From JAXGTD01 sp040775095 (GTDB taxonomy: Bacteria; Pseudomonadota; Gammaproteobacteria; Chromatiales; Chromatiaceae), in assembly GCA_040775095.1 (NCBI GenBank), contig JAXGTD010000050.1, positions 1-26,099 of the forward strand: 26,099 nt of DNA, given 5' to 3'. Shown here in pieces: positions 1 to 8,698 of this stretch. The notes under the pieces were generated by a model. That model had not been told where the DNA came from. It ran no database searches and worked only from the letters and a program-made list of their open reading frames with translations. Position 1 is the first letter of the stretch. Each line of letters begins with the position of its first letter. Position numbers and translations under genes: made by a program.

Positions 1-305
1 CGCCGTTCGAGGTCGCGCTGCTGCCGATGAAGCTGAACAAGTCCTACCGGGTGCGCGAGGTGGTCGAAGACCTCTATGCGCGGCTGCGGGCGGTCGGTAT
101 CGAGGTGCTCCTCGACGACCGCGATGTCCGTCCTGGCTTCATGTTCGCGGATATGGAGCTGATCGGCATCCCGCACCGGGTCGTCGTCGGCGACAAGCAC
201 CTCGACGACGCCAGGGTCGAGTACAAGGGACGCGGTGACGCCGAGATGCAATTGATCCCCATCGATGAGATCGTGCCCTTCCTGGAGCGCAAGCTGGCGG
301 GCTGA
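1..305 (+). CDS. proS: Prolyl-tRNA synthetase, C-terminal end (partial)
   Basis: The reading frame is open from the window edge (first full codon at base 3) to TGA at 303-305, so only about the last 100 residues are seen. They match the anticodon-binding domain that ends bacterial-type prolyl-tRNA synthetase: PFEVALLPM near the start, then YARLRAVGIEVLLDDR, RPGFMFADMELIGIPHRVVVG, and a final segment reading IDEIVPFLERKL. The enzyme charges tRNA-Pro with proline in the cytoplasm. The internal ATG at base 27 is not a true start, because the homologous frame continues upstream of it. The catalytic core and editing domain lie outside the window. Identification is from recognised family motifs. 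Confidence 0.9.
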   Translation, partial: PFEVALLPMKLNKSYRVREVVEDLYARLRAVGIEVLLDDRDVRPGFMFADMELIGIPHRVVVGDKHLDDARVEYKGRGDAEMQLIPIDEIVPFLERKLAG

Positions 306-477
306 GCCGCGCGGGGCGCGTGGCGAGAGATCGTTGTAGAGCGCCGCCGCGGTGCCTCGAAACTGGCCCTCGCGGGCCTGATATTGGATTTCGGCGACTT
401 CCGCTCCGCCAGGAGACGGCCCGCCGGTACGAGTACGCTGCCGGCGTGCCCAATCACGAAGAAGGAATGCAAACCCC

Positions 478-993
478 ATGAGCAGAATCGAGAGCCTCGA
501 CCGCGAACAGTTGCTCGCCTGCGGGCACGGCGAGATGTTTGGCCCCGGCAATGCTCAGTTGCCCGTGCCCAACATGCTGATGATGGACCGGATCACGCGG
601 ATCTCCGATGCCGGAGGCAGTTACGGCAGGGGAGAGATCATCGCGGAGCTCGACATCCGCCCGGACCTCTGGTTCTTCGGTTGTCATTTTCCCGGTGATC
701 CGGTCATGCCCGGTTGCCTGGGGCTCGATGCGATGTGGCAGATCGTGGGCTTTTTCCTGGCCTGGATCGGTAACCCGGGCCATGGTCGTGCCCTCGGTGT
801 CGGTGAGGTCAAGTTCAGCGGCCAGGTGCTGCCGACGGCATCGAAGGTGACCTACCACGTCTCCATCAAACGGGTCATCAGCCGCAAGCTGGTGCTCGGC
901 ATCGGGGATGGGGTGATGGATGTGGACGGCCGGGAGATCTACCGGGCCAAAGACTTGCGGGTCGGGCTGTTTACCTCGACGGAGGGTTTCTGA
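478..993 (+). CDS. fabA: 3-hydroxydecanoyl-ACP dehydratase/isomerase FabA
   Basis: The 171-residue product is almost the same length as E. coli FabA. FabA dehydrates 3-hydroxydecanoyl-ACP and isomerises the trans-2 product to cis-3-decenoyl-ACP, the branch point of anaerobic unsaturated fatty acid synthesis. The active-site segment GCHFPGDPVMPGCLGLDAMW is present. It places the catalytic His at residue 70 and Asp at residue 84, as expected for the family. The start at 478 follows a purine-rich GAAGAAGGA stretch at about 459-467. The usual partner fabB is not adjacent. Instead, a convergent transglutaminase-like gene follows after 153 bases. The 172-base gap upstream separates it from proS. 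Confidence 0.95.
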   Translation: MSRIESLDREQLLACGHGEMFGPGNAQLPVPNMLMMDRITRISDAGGSYGRGEIIAELDIRPDLWFFGCHFPGDPVMPGCLGLDAMWQIVGFFLAWIGNPGHGRALGVGEVKFSGQVLPTASKVTYHVSIKRVISRKLVLGIGDGVMDVDGREIYRAKDLRVGLFTSTEGF

Positions 994-1084
994 CCCACAC
1001 CGGCCGTGCCGCGGCGCACCGAAGATCGCCGATCCAGGCCCGGCCGTGTGGACCATGGATGGGCGCATTGGCCCCCTTCACCCC

Positions 1085-1138
1085 GGGTCGCACCCGACGG
1101 GCGTGGGGTGCGCTCGACCCGCCGCGCCCACGCGCGGC
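1085..1138. terminator. Paired GC hairpins between convergent genes (possible bidirectional terminator)
   Basis: Two inverted repeats lie between the ends of fabA and the convergent transglutaminase-like gene. The first pairs GGGTCG (1085-1090) and CACCC (1091-1095) with GGGGTG (1105-1110) and CGACCC (1115-1120), leaving a small bulge. The second is a perfect 7-bp stem, GCCGCGC at 1121-1127 with GCGCGGC at 1132-1138, and a 4-base loop. Neither is followed by a T-run on either strand, so a classical intrinsic terminator is not shown. Placement between converging genes is the main argument for a termination role. Confidence 0.3.
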
Positions 1139-1146
1139 ATGGCTCG

Positions 1147-2061
1147 TCAGTCGAGCCGTGTGACGTCGATCTCCGTTTGCTGGGAGGTGATCTCGCCCTC
1201 GCCTTTGAAGCTCTGCCGTTGGCCGATCACGTCGTGGGCATCGCGGCCGATCCCCAGGCGGATGTAGGTCTCGTCCGCGAGCAGACCCTGCGCGGCGTCA
1301 AAGCCGCGCCAGCCGCCGCCGGGGACCAGTACCTCCGTCCAGCAATGGCGCGTCTGGGGGCGGGGTTGGGCGTCTTCGCCATCCTCGTCGTCCGGGTCGA
1401 AATAGGCCGCGTCGAGGTACCCGGTGACGCAGCGGGCGGGGATCTGCCAGGAACGCACGATTGCCACCAGCAGATGGGACAGCTCGGCGCAGTTGCCGAC
1501 GCGGGCCTCGAGCAGCTCGGCCAGGGGCGCCGCCCCCGGGCGCTCCGGGTCGTGGGTAAAGCCGTCGCCGATCCAGGCGAGTGCCTCTTGAACCTGGGTC
1601 AACAGGGGTACACCCGGTCGCCAGGCGGGGGTCGGTGGCGCGGCCGAATCGCCGGATTTGCCCTCGTCCGGGCCTGTCGCTATCAGCTCCGGCGTCAGTG
1701 GGCTGCGGTGCAGCACAAAATCCCACAAGCGCGGCGCCTGCCGCAGGCTGTCGGCGATCCATTCAGCCTCGCGAGCCGGGGCGACCGGCTCGAACGCGAA
1801 CGGGTTGCTGAGCAGGGTCTCGACCTCGGTGCTCAGGTGCACCACCAGGCGGTCGTGCGCGCCGAGCAATGCCCCGCTATGGATCTCGTTGCCGAAGCAG
1901 TCGCGGTGGGATGTCAGCTCGGTGGCGGGCTCGACCGAGACCTCGAGGCGCTGCAGCCGCTGGCTTGAGTCGTTCCAGGGGGCGACCCGGTACTCGAAGT
2001 GATGCTCACGCACGGGGGCGGTGAAGACCGTGCGGTCGGTGCGCTCGATTCGGTATCTCAC
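1147..2061 (-). CDS. Transglutaminase-like family protein (304 aa)
   Basis: This cytoplasmic protein has the bacterial transglutaminase-like N-terminal domain (about residues 1-85) followed by a transglutaminase/protease-like core. A full Cys-His-Asp triad can be placed at Cys191 (GNCAELSHL), His239 (HCWTEV) and Asp255 (FDAAQG). An acidic insert rich in Asp and Glu (about 221-231) lies between the Cys and His motifs. The family is predicted to act as peptidase or amide-bond transferase, and the true substrate is unknown. It is the last gene of a three-gene minus-strand operon. Its ATG overlaps the TGA of the alpha-E gene by 4 bases (2058-2061), which implies translational coupling. The same triad occurs again in the divergent 5017-8439 protein, so the locus carries two paralogous cores. 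Confidence 0.88.
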   Translation of the reverse strand: MRYRIERTDRTVFTAPVREHHFEYRVAPWNDSSQRLQRLEVSVEPATELTSHRDCFGNEIHSGALLGAHDRLVVHLSTEVETLLSNPFAFEPVAPAREAEWIADSLRQAPRLWDFVLHRSPLTPELIATGPDEGKSGDSAAPPTPAWRPGVPLLTQVQEALAWIGDGFTHDPERPGAAPLAELLEARVGNCAELSHLLVAIVRSWQIPARCVTGYLDAAYFDPDDEDGEDAQPRPQTRHCWTEVLVPGGGWRGFDAAQGLLADETYIRLGIGRDAHDVIGQRQSFKGEGEITSQQTEIDVTRLD

Positions 2062-3074
2062 GCCGCGTCCCCCGTCACCTTGGCCGCCACGTGCGGCTCG
2101 CTGACCTGCATGTCGCCCATGTGGGCCTCGAAGTAGTCCGCCTGCAAGGCGCTGGTCAGGTCCGCGAGCAGGGCCAGGAAGTCATCGAGGTATTCGTGCA
2201 GGCCCTGGTCGAGCACGGCGCGCGGGGAGGTGCCATCGAGGTGAGCGCGCAGCGCGGCCAGCCGCTCGGAGGCGGCACCGTCGGCAACCAGCCCGATCCG
2301 GTCGAGCGCGCGGTCGAGTCCGTCGACGCAGTAGCGCAGCGAGCGGGGGAAGTCGCGGTCGAGCAGCACGAACTCGACCACGTCAATGGGGCGGATGCCG
2401 CTGTGGTACTTGCGCCGGTAGGACTCGAAGCCCGACAGCGACTTGAGCAGCGCGCCCCATTGGTAGAAGTCCAGCGGCGAGCCCACCATGGTCAGGTCGG
2501 GGAGCAGCAGGTGGTAGCGCACGTCGAGGATGCGCGCGGTCATGTCGGCGCGCTCCTGCAGGGACCCCAGCTGGGTGAACCCGTAGGCCTCGCCGCGCAT
2601 CATGGTGCTTTGCGCGAGGCCGAAGAACAGTGCGACCTCGCGGTGGACGTAGGCATAGAACTCGGCCGCGCGCCAGGGCTGGAGCTTGGTCTTCAGATGG
2701 CGGTCGGTGGACAGCCAGAACTCGTTGATCGCCTCCCACATCTCTTGCGAGATGCGGTCGCGCACCACGCGCGCGTTCTCGCGCGCGAGCCGCAGGCTGT
2801 TGTAGAGGGAGCCGCTGTAGTCCTTGTCCTGGGTCAGCAGGTGGATCACCCGCTGCACCGTGACCTTGCCGTCCGGGTGGCGTTCCAGATAGGTGTCATC
2901 GGCCCCGACGATGGTCAGCAGCGGGGTCCACTGCATCTCTTCGGTGGCGCCCTCGTCGGCCTCCAGCATGAATACGACGTTGATGTCGAGGATGCGCGCG
3001 GTGTCGTCCGCCCGTTCGAGGTTGCGCGCCATCCAGTAGAGTGATTCTCCGATACGGCTCAGCATGGCGGTCAA
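2058..3074 (-). CDS. Alpha-E domain-containing protein
   Basis: This 338-residue protein is one complete alpha-E domain, a wholly alpha-helical domain named for its conserved helices and Glu residues. The start MLSRIGESLYWMARNLERAD and the later repeat-like segment QLGSLQERADMTARILDVRY (about 170-190) are characteristic. No catalytic motif or membrane segment is visible. In genome surveys this family travels with circularly permuted ATP-grasp and transglutaminase-like proteins, as it does here. It is thought to be an accessory part of a peptide-ligating or protein-modifying complex, but its biochemical role is not established. The gene overlaps both neighbours by 4 bases (ATGA at 3071-3074 and 2058-2061), so all three should be made from one mRNA. 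Confidence 0.9.
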   Translation of the reverse strand: MTAMLSRIGESLYWMARNLERADDTARILDINVVFMLEADEGATEEMQWTPLLTIVGADDTYLERHPDGKVTVQRVIHLLTQDKDYSGSLYNSLRLARENARVVRDRISQEMWEAINEFWLSTDRHLKTKLQPWRAAEFYAYVHREVALFFGLAQSTMMRGEAYGFTQLGSLQERADMTARILDVRYHLLLPDLTMVGSPLDFYQWGALLKSLSGFESYRRKYHSGIRPIDVVEFVLLDRDFPRSLRYCVDGLDRALDRIGLVADGAASERLAALRAHLDGTSPRAVLDQGLHEYLDDFLALLADLTSALQADYFEAHMGDMQVSEPHVAAKVTGDAA

Positions 3075-4588
3075 CCGGCCAGGACCCAGGTGTCTTTGCT
3101 ACCGCCACCCTGCGAGGAGTTGACCACGAGCGAGCCCTTTGTCATCGCCACCCGGGTCAGGCCGCCGGGGACGACGTCGATGTCGCGTCCGTAGATGATG
3201 AACGGGCGCAGGTCGAGGTGGCGTGACTCCAGCTCGCCGTCGAGGTAGCAGATGTGGCGCGAGAGCTGCACCACGGGCTGTGCGATGTAGTTGCGCGGGT
3301 CTGCCTCGATCTTGCGCGCGAACTCGGCGCGTTGCGCCTGGGTGGAGCTGGGCCCCATCAGCATGCCGTAGCCGCCGGACTCCGCGACCGCCTTGACGAC
3401 CATGCGCTCCAGGTTGTCGAGGACATAGGCGCGGTCGTTGGGATCCGTCATCTGGTAGGTGGGCACGTTCTGCAGGATCGGGGCCTCGCCCAGATAGTAA
3501 CGGATGATATCGGGCACATAGGCGTACACCGCCTTGTCGTCGGCGATACCGGCGCCGGGCGCGTTCACCAGCGCGACGTTGCCCGCGCGCCAGGCATTGA
3601 TGACGCCGGCGACCCCGAGGGCCGAGTCGGGGCGGAACACCAGTGGGTCGAGGAAGTCGTCGTCGACACGGCGGTAGATCACGTCGACCTGGTTGAGCCC
3701 GTGGGTGGTCTTCAGATAGACCTTGTTGTCCTTGCAGACCAGGTCGCGGCCCTCGGCGAGCTCCACGCCCATCTCTTTGGCCAGGAAGGTGTGCTCGAAG
3801 TAGGCCGAGTTGTAGATGCCGGGCGTCAACACCACGATGTTGGCGCGGTCGTTTCCCCGCGGCGACAGGTAGCGCAGCGCCTGCAGCAGCAGCGCGGGAT
3901 AGTGCTCCACGCGGCGCACGCGGTAGCGGGCGAAGAACTCCGGCAGGATGCGTCGCTCCACGACCCGGTTCTCGATCATGTACGACACCCCGGAGGGCGT
4001 GCGCAGGTTGTCCTCAAGGACCAGGTAACGGCCGTCCTCGTCGCGGATGAGGTCGACGCCGCTGATATGGGTGTAGATGTCGTGGGGCGCGTCGATGTCC
4101 ATGATCTCGCGGCGGAAGTCCTTGCCGCGGTAGATCAGCTCCGGCGGGATGACGCCGTCTTTGAAGATGCGCTGACCGTGGTAGATGTCCTTGAGGAAGA
4201 GGTTCAGCGCGCGGATGCGCTGTTTCAGGCCGGCCTCGATATGCGCCCATTCCGCCGCCGTGATGATGCGCGGCAGGATGTCGAAGGGCCAGACGCGCTC
4301 GATGCCCTCGTCCTGGTTGGAGTAGACGGTGAAGGTCACGCCTTCGGTGTGCAGCGTCAGGTGCGCCTCGCGGGCCTTGTCGCCAAGCACGTGCTGACCG
4401 CTGGTCTGGATGTGCTCCCACATCGGAAGGTAGTGATCGCGCGGGCGAAAATCGTCCTGGTAGAACTCGTGATAGGCCATGGCCGGATCCGTCTGGACCC
4501 CGCCGACAGAGCGCACCGCCGCCTGACGCATCGCGCCGGGACGCATGGACTGGAATTGACCGCCGCCCGCTAAGAATTGGCGAATCAT
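3071..4588 (-). CDS. Circularly permuted ATP-grasp protein
   Basis: This 505-residue protein belongs to the circularly permuted type 2 ATP-grasp family, predicted to join a carboxylate to an amine using ATP. Family segments include GITFTVYS-like residues near 83-90, PRIITAAEW (106-114), LNLFLKDIYHGQRIFKDGVIP (128-148), the acidic block LVLEDNLRTPSGVSYM (189-204) and the Gly-rich ESGGYGMLMGP (403-413). I chose ATG at 4586-4588, preceded by GAGG about 10 bases upstream. A TTG at 4622-4624 would add 12 residues, and an ATG at 4478-4480 would remove 36 and begin near the conserved region. It is the first gene of the minus-strand operon and overlaps the alpha-E start by 4 bases. The nature of its substrate is inference. 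Confidence 0.9.
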   Translation of the reverse strand: MIRQFLAGGGQFQSMRPGAMRQAAVRSVGGVQTDPAMAYHEFYQDDFRPRDHYLPMWEHIQTSGQHVLGDKAREAHLTLHTEGVTFTVYSNQDEGIERVWPFDILPRIITAAEWAHIEAGLKQRIRALNLFLKDIYHGQRIFKDGVIPPELIYRGKDFRREIMDIDAPHDIYTHISGVDLIRDEDGRYLVLEDNLRTPSGVSYMIENRVVERRILPEFFARYRVRRVEHYPALLLQALRYLSPRGNDRANIVVLTPGIYNSAYFEHTFLAKEMGVELAEGRDLVCKDNKVYLKTTHGLNQVDVIYRRVDDDFLDPLVFRPDSALGVAGVINAWRAGNVALVNAPGAGIADDKAVYAYVPDIIRYYLGEAPILQNVPTYQMTDPNDRAYVLDNLERMVVKAVAESGGYGMLMGPSSTQAQRAEFARKIEADPRNYIAQPVVQLSRHICYLDGELESRHLDLRPFIIYGRDIDVVPGGLTRVAMTKGSLVVNSSQGGGSKDTWVLAG

Positions 4589-5016
4589 GATCGGTGGCCC
4601 TCGTGGCGTCTCGAAAGTTTTCAAACTCTAAGCAGGAAACGGGCCAGTGACGATTGATAATCCGCATTGCCGCATCGGAACGGGCCGCCGCCGACAGCGA
4701 GGGCGGCCGGCTGCACCGAGATCGGGCGCGGCGGCGGCGGGGGTGGTCCGTTTCTGTGCGCGGGGTTGCCCGCTTTGCGACGCGGCCTGCTCACCGCCTC
4801 GCCAGAAGTGGGTGCAGGCCGGCGCGGCTGGCGTCTCCTCGCCGGCCCCGTTGTCTGCACCGGTTGGACGCGGCGGCAGCGTCCCATCGGCCTGAATGCA
4901 CCTGAAAGGGGCGTTGGCTCGGCCGTCCAAAAATGCCGGAACGCTTCTTGCTGATCGCTGTTAACCTACGGCCAAATCATGCCCCTTTTGTTCGTCGTTT
5001 CGGAGTCTGGCTGCCC
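4589..5016. promoter_or_regulatory. Divergent intergenic region between the two arms of the amidoligase cluster
   Basis: About 430 bases separate the ATP-grasp start (minus strand) from the DUF2126 fusion start (plus strand), so promoters for both arms should lie here. A modestly AT-rich patch at 4611-4672 includes the near-palindrome GATTGATAATC (4650-4660). I could not identify a convincing -35/-10 pair on either strand. The middle (4673-4900) is GC-rich with short Arg/Ala/Pro-rich open frames in several phases and no family signature. I treat those as chance. Confidence 0.4.
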
Positions 5017-8000
5017 ATGTCGATCCTTGTCGCCATCAATCACAAGACCGAATACCACTTTGATCGCCCGATTGGTCTGGGCCCACACACGATCCGCCTG
5101 CGACCGGCGGCGCACTGCCGCACGCCGATCCGCTCCTACTCGCTGCACATCGAGCCGGAGCAGCACTTCATCAACTGGCAGCAGGATCCGTTCGGCAACT
5201 ATCTCGCCCGCCTGGTGTTCCCCGAAAAGACCAAGAAGCTGTCCGTCGAGGTCGACGTCATCGCCGAGATGATCACGATCAACCCGTTCGACTTCTTCGT
5301 CGACGAGTACGCCTACAAGTATCCGTTCAGCTACGATCCCCAGTTGGTCAAGGAGCTCTCCCCGTATCTGGAGCTGAAAGAAAACGGGCCGCTGCTGAGC
5401 GAGTGGCTCGCGGCGGTGGACCGCGGCTCGCGCGAGATCGTCTACTTCCTCGTCGATCTCAACAAACGCCTGCAGGAAGACATCGGCTACGTGATCCGCA
5501 TGGAGCCGGGTATCCAGACCTGCGAGGAGACGCTGCGCCTGCGCAAGGGCTCGTGCCGGGACACCGGCTGGCTGCTGGTACAGATCCTTCGGCATCTGGG
5601 CCTGGCGGCGCGCTTCGTCTCCGGGTATCTGGTGCAGCTGACCGCCGACGTGAAGGCCCTGGACGGCCCCAGCGGCCCCGAGCAGGACTTTACCGACCTG
5701 CATGCCTGGGCCGAGGTCTACGTGCCCGGCGCCGGCTGGATCGGTCTGGACCCGACCTCCGGGCTGTTCGCCGGCGAGGGCCACATCCCGCTGGCCTGCA
5801 CGCCGGACCCGATCTCCGCGGCGCCGATCACCGGCGTCACCGACAAGTGCGACGTCAACTTCTACTTCCACAACCGTGTCAAGCGCATCCACGAGGACCC
5901 GCGCGTCACCAAGCCTTACACCGAGGAGCAGTGGCGTGCCATCGAGTCGCTGGGCCATGCCGTGGATGCGGAGCTGGCCGACAACGACGTGCGCCTGACC
6001 ATGGGCGGGGAGCCGACCTTCGTCTCGATCGATGACATGGACGGCGCGGAGTGGAACATCGCGGCGCTGGGTCCGACCAAGAAGGCGCTCGCCGAAGACC
6101 TTCTGTTGCGGCTCAAGCGCCATCTCGCGCCCGAGGGGCTGCTGCACATCGGTCAGGGAAAATGGTATCCGGGCGAGCAGCTGCCGCGCTGGGCGCTGGC
6201 CTGCTATTGGCGCAAGGACGGCGAGCCCGTCTGGCAGGACGACACCCTGCTCGGCAACGAGCGCGATGACTACGGGCATGGACCGGAGGAGGCGCGGGTG
6301 TTCGTCGAGACCCTCGCGCGCAAGCTCGGGGTGCGTCCGGAGCATGCTCAGCCGGCCCACGAGGACGTGTTCTATTATCTGTGGCGGGAGGCCCGCCTGC
6401 CGGTCAACGTCGACCCGCTCGACAGCAAGCTCAAGGACCCCATCGAGCGTCAGCGCCTCGCGCGGGTCTTTGGCCAGGGGCTCGATCGCGTTGCCGGTTA
6501 CGCGCTGCCGTTGCGCTGGGCGGGGCTGACGCTGGGGGCCCAAGGGGGCGGTGGCTGGGTCAGCGGACGCTGGTCGCTGCGTGACGGGAACCTGTTCCTG
6601 GTCCCCGGTGACTCGCCGATGGGCTTTCGCCTGCCGCTGGACGCGCTGCCCTACGTGCCCGACGGGCAACTCGACACCCACCCGGAGCGCGACCCGTTCG
6701 AGCCGGTCTCTCCGCTGCCCACGCGCTACGACGACATCAGCCACGACCGCACGCGCGGGCGCTTTGGGCGCATCGTCGAGACCGACGAGAGGCGTCAGGC
6801 CCTGCACGAGCAGGGCTCCGACCCCGGCGCCATGGCCCAGCGCTACGGCCGAGCCGAAGACGTCGAGGACACCCGGCAACCGCTGACCGAACAGCACGTG
6901 CTGCCCGACGACTATCCGGCGAATCTGGTGCGCACCGCGCTGTGCATCGAGCCGCGCGAGGGCCGGCTGTACTGCTTCATGCCACCGCTAACGCATCTGG
7001 AGCACTGGCTGGACCTGGTTGCCTGCCTGGAGGCGAGCGCCGCCGAGACCGGCTTGAAGATCATCGTCGAGGGCTACGAGCCGCCGCGCGACTTCCGGCT
7101 GCAGAAGCTTGCGGTGACCCCGGACCCGGGTGTGATCGAGGTCAATGTGCACCCGGCCTCGAGCTGGGATGACCTGGTGCGCGATACCAGCATGCTCTAC
7201 GAGGAGGCACGCCAGGCGCGACTCGGCACGGAGAAGTTCATGCTCGATGGCCGCCACACCGGCACCGGCGGCGGCAACCATGTCACCCTTGGCGGGCCGA
7301 CCCCCGCGGACAGTCCTCTGTTGCGCCGGCCAGACCTGCTCCAGAGCCTGATCACCTATTGGCAGCACCACCCGAGCCTGTCCTATCTCTTCTCCGGGAC
7401 CTTCATCGGGCCCACCAGCCAGGCGCCGCGTGTCGACGAGGCCCGCGACGACAGCCTCTATGAGCTCGCCATCGCGTTCCAGCAGATGCCCTCCGGCCAG
7501 GTCACCCAGCCCTGGGTGGTGGATCGGGTGCTGCGAAACCTGCTGGTGGACGTGACCGGGAACACCCATCGCACCGAGTTCTGCATCGACAAGCTCTACT
7601 CGCCGGACAGCGCCTCGGGCCGACAGGGCCTGGTGGAGTTCCGCGCCTTCGAGATGCCGCCGCACGCGCGCATGAGCCTGGCGCAGATGCTGCTGTTGCG
7701 CACGCTGGTGGCGCGCTTTTGGAAGCAGCCCTACACCCGAGCGCCGATCCGCTGGGGCACGGAGCTGCATGACCGGTTCCTGCTGCCGCACTTCGTCCGG
7801 CAGGATTTCGAAGACGTGATCTGCGACCTGCGACGCGCCGGCTATCCGTTCGATCCTGCCTGGTTCGATCCCTTCTTCGAGTTCCGCTTCCCGCATTACG
7901 GGGATCTCGTCAGTGCCAACGGGATCTCGATGGAGTTGCGCGCGGCCATCGAGCCCTGGCACGTGCTCGGCGAGGAGGTCACCGCCCAGGGCACCGCGCG

Positions 8001-8439
8001 TTTCGTGGACTCCGCGGTGGAGCGCATGCAGGTGAAGGTCAACGGCCTGACCGAGGCCCGCCATGTGTTGACCTGCAATGGCCGGCGCGTCCCGCTGCGT
8101 CCGACCGGGCGCAAGGGCGAATGCGTGGCCGGCATTCGATTCAAGGCATGGAGTCCGCCCTCGGGTCTGCACCCGACCATCCCATCGCACAGCCCGTTGG
8201 TGTTCGACATCGTCGACTGCTGGAATCGCGCCAGCCTCGGCGGGTGCAGCTACTACGTGTCGCACCCGGGCGGGCGCAGCGAGGACAATTTCCCGGTCAA
8301 CGCCTATGCGGCCGAGGGGCGCCGGATCGCCCGCTTCCGGCTCATGGGGCACACCCCGGGAGACATCGACCCGCCCCCCGAGGAGCCGGCCGGCGAGCAC
8401 CCCTATACGCTGGATCTTCGCTATAAGCCAGGGTGCTGA
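5017..8439 (+). CDS. Transglutaminase-DUF2126 (putative amidoligase) fusion protein
   Basis: This 1140-residue cytoplasmic protein joins a transglutaminase-like N-terminal domain (about 1-100), a transglutaminase core (about 150-260) and a long DUF2126 region (about 320-1135). Pfam describes DUF2126 as a putative amidoligase. The core triad is Cys180 (KGSCRDTGWL), His229 (LHAWAEV) and Asp245 (GLDPTSG). Conserved-looking DUF2126 blocks are LTMGGEPTF (Glu332), EVNVHP (Glu708), the Gly-rich GTGGGNH (749-755), NTHRTEF (849-855) and LVEFRAFEMPP (872-882). Glu, His and Arg residues of this kind would suit metal and ATP binding in a glutamine-synthetase-like fold. That assignment comes from the family, not from this sequence alone. 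I chose ATG 5017 (MSILVAINHKTEYHF, the usual family start, with GGAG at 5002-5005) over an in-frame ATG at 4933. Confidence 0.9.
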   Translation: MSILVAINHKTEYHFDRPIGLGPHTIRLRPAAHCRTPIRSYSLHIEPEQHFINWQQDPFGNYLARLVFPEKTKKLSVEVDVIAEMITINPFDFFVDEYAYKYPFSYDPQLVKELSPYLELKENGPLLSEWLAAVDRGSREIVYFLVDLNKRLQEDIGYVIRMEPGIQTCEETLRLRKGSCRDTGWLLVQILRHLGLAARFVSGYLVQLTADVKALDGPSGPEQDFTDLHAWAEVYVPGAGWIGLDPTSGLFAGEGHIPLACTPDPISAAPITGVTDKCDVNFYFHNRVKRIHEDPRVTKPYTEEQWRAIESLGHAVDAELADNDVRLTMGGEPTFVSIDDMDGAEWNIAALGPTKKALAEDLLLRLKRHLAPEGLLHIGQGKWYPGEQLPRWALACYWRKDGEPVWQDDTLLGNERDDYGHGPEEARVFVETLARKLGVRPEHAQPAHEDVFYYLWREARLPVNVDPLDSKLKDPIERQRLARVFGQGLDRVAGYALPLRWAGLTLGAQGGGGWVSGRWSLRDGNLFLVPGDSPMGFRLPLDALPYVPDGQLDTHPERDPFEPVSPLPTRYDDISHDRTRGRFGRIVETDERRQALHEQGSDPGAMAQRYGRAEDVEDTRQPLTEQHVLPDDYPANLVRTALCIEPREGRLYCFMPPLTHLEHWLDLVACLEASAAETGLKIIVEGYEPPRDFRLQKLAVTPDPGVIEVNVHPASSWDDLVRDTSMLYEEARQARLGTEKFMLDGRHTGTGGGNHVTLGGPTPADSPLLRRPDLLQSLITYWQHHPSLSYLFSGTFIGPTSQAPRVDEARDDSLYELAIAFQQMPSGQVTQPWVVDRVLRNLLVDVTGNTHRTEFCIDKLYSPDSASGRQGLVEFRAFEMPPHARMSLAQMLLLRTLVARFWKQPYTRAPIRWGTELHDRFLLPHFVRQDFEDVICDLRRAGYPFDPAWFDPFFEFRFPHYGDLVSANGISMELRAAIEPWHVLGEEVTAQGTARFVDSAVERMQVKVNGLTEARHVLTCNGRRVPLRPTGRKGECVAGIRFKAWSPPSGLHPTIPSHSPLVFDIVDCWNRASLGGCSYYVSHPGGRSEDNFPVNAYAAEGRRIARFRLMGHTPGDIDPPPEEPAGEHPYTLDLRYKPGC

Positions 8440-8461
8440 GGGCGTCGCCGCCCGCGTGGGT

Positions 8462-8508
8462 CCGGCCCGGCGCCGTCCGGTAAGACCCGCCGGGCGGCGC
8501 CGGGCCGG
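8462..8508 (+). terminator. Very strong GC hairpin between the amidoligase fusion gene and rpoZ
   Basis: Bases 8462-8479 pair with 8491-8508 over 18 bp with one G-U wobble and no mismatch, and 8480/8490 extends the stem. The loop is about 9 to 11 bases. The hairpin begins 22 bases after the stop of the upstream gene, which fits a transcription end. No T-run follows, so Rho-independent termination is not proven. A role in mRNA 3'-end protection, or a stem-type repeat unit, is also possible. The remaining 8509-8698 shows no clear promoter, although TGGTAGATT at 8538-8546 resembles an extended -10 element for rpoZ. Confidence 0.4.
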
Positions 8509-8698
8509 GGATGTGCATCGTCGCTACTTGAAGTTTCTGGTAGATTACCCAAAGCTCGCTGGAGAAGGCCGCGTCGACGGTGTGCGCCCATGTCATTGAT
8601 TTGCCGTGGGTGTCAGCGCGTGGGCCCTTCACCCTTTCGTCCGCGACTTGCTCTGGCACCGCCTGGCGGGCCCGCACCTTATTTTTCGGGAGTATTCA

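Noticed and set aside
306..324. Short hairpin after proS (GCCGCGC with GCGTGGC) as a terminator
   Set aside because: The 7-bp stem with a wobble pair and no T-run is common by chance at this GC content.
478..993. fabA as part of a fabA-fabB operon
   Set aside because: No ketoacyl synthase frame follows, and the next gene is on the opposite strand.
3254..4573. Long plus-strand open frame of 439 codons opposite the ATP-grasp gene
   Set aside because: It is rich in Val, Asp, His, Arg and Gln with no family motif, as expected for the antisense shadow of a high-GC gene. The minus-strand protein matches a known family throughout.
4667..4954. Overlapping Arg/Ala/Pro-rich short frames in the divergent region as small genes
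   Set aside because: Several phases on both strands are open at once through GC richness. None has a ribosome-binding site or a recognisable pattern.
4966..6897. 643-codon minus-strand open frame opposite the DUF2126 fusion gene
   Set aside because: It is an antisense shadow. The plus-strand frame carries the complete transglutaminase triad and DUF2126 blocks.
6988..8400. 470-codon minus-strand open frame
   Set aside because: It has the same shadow composition, opposite conserved DUF2126 sequence.
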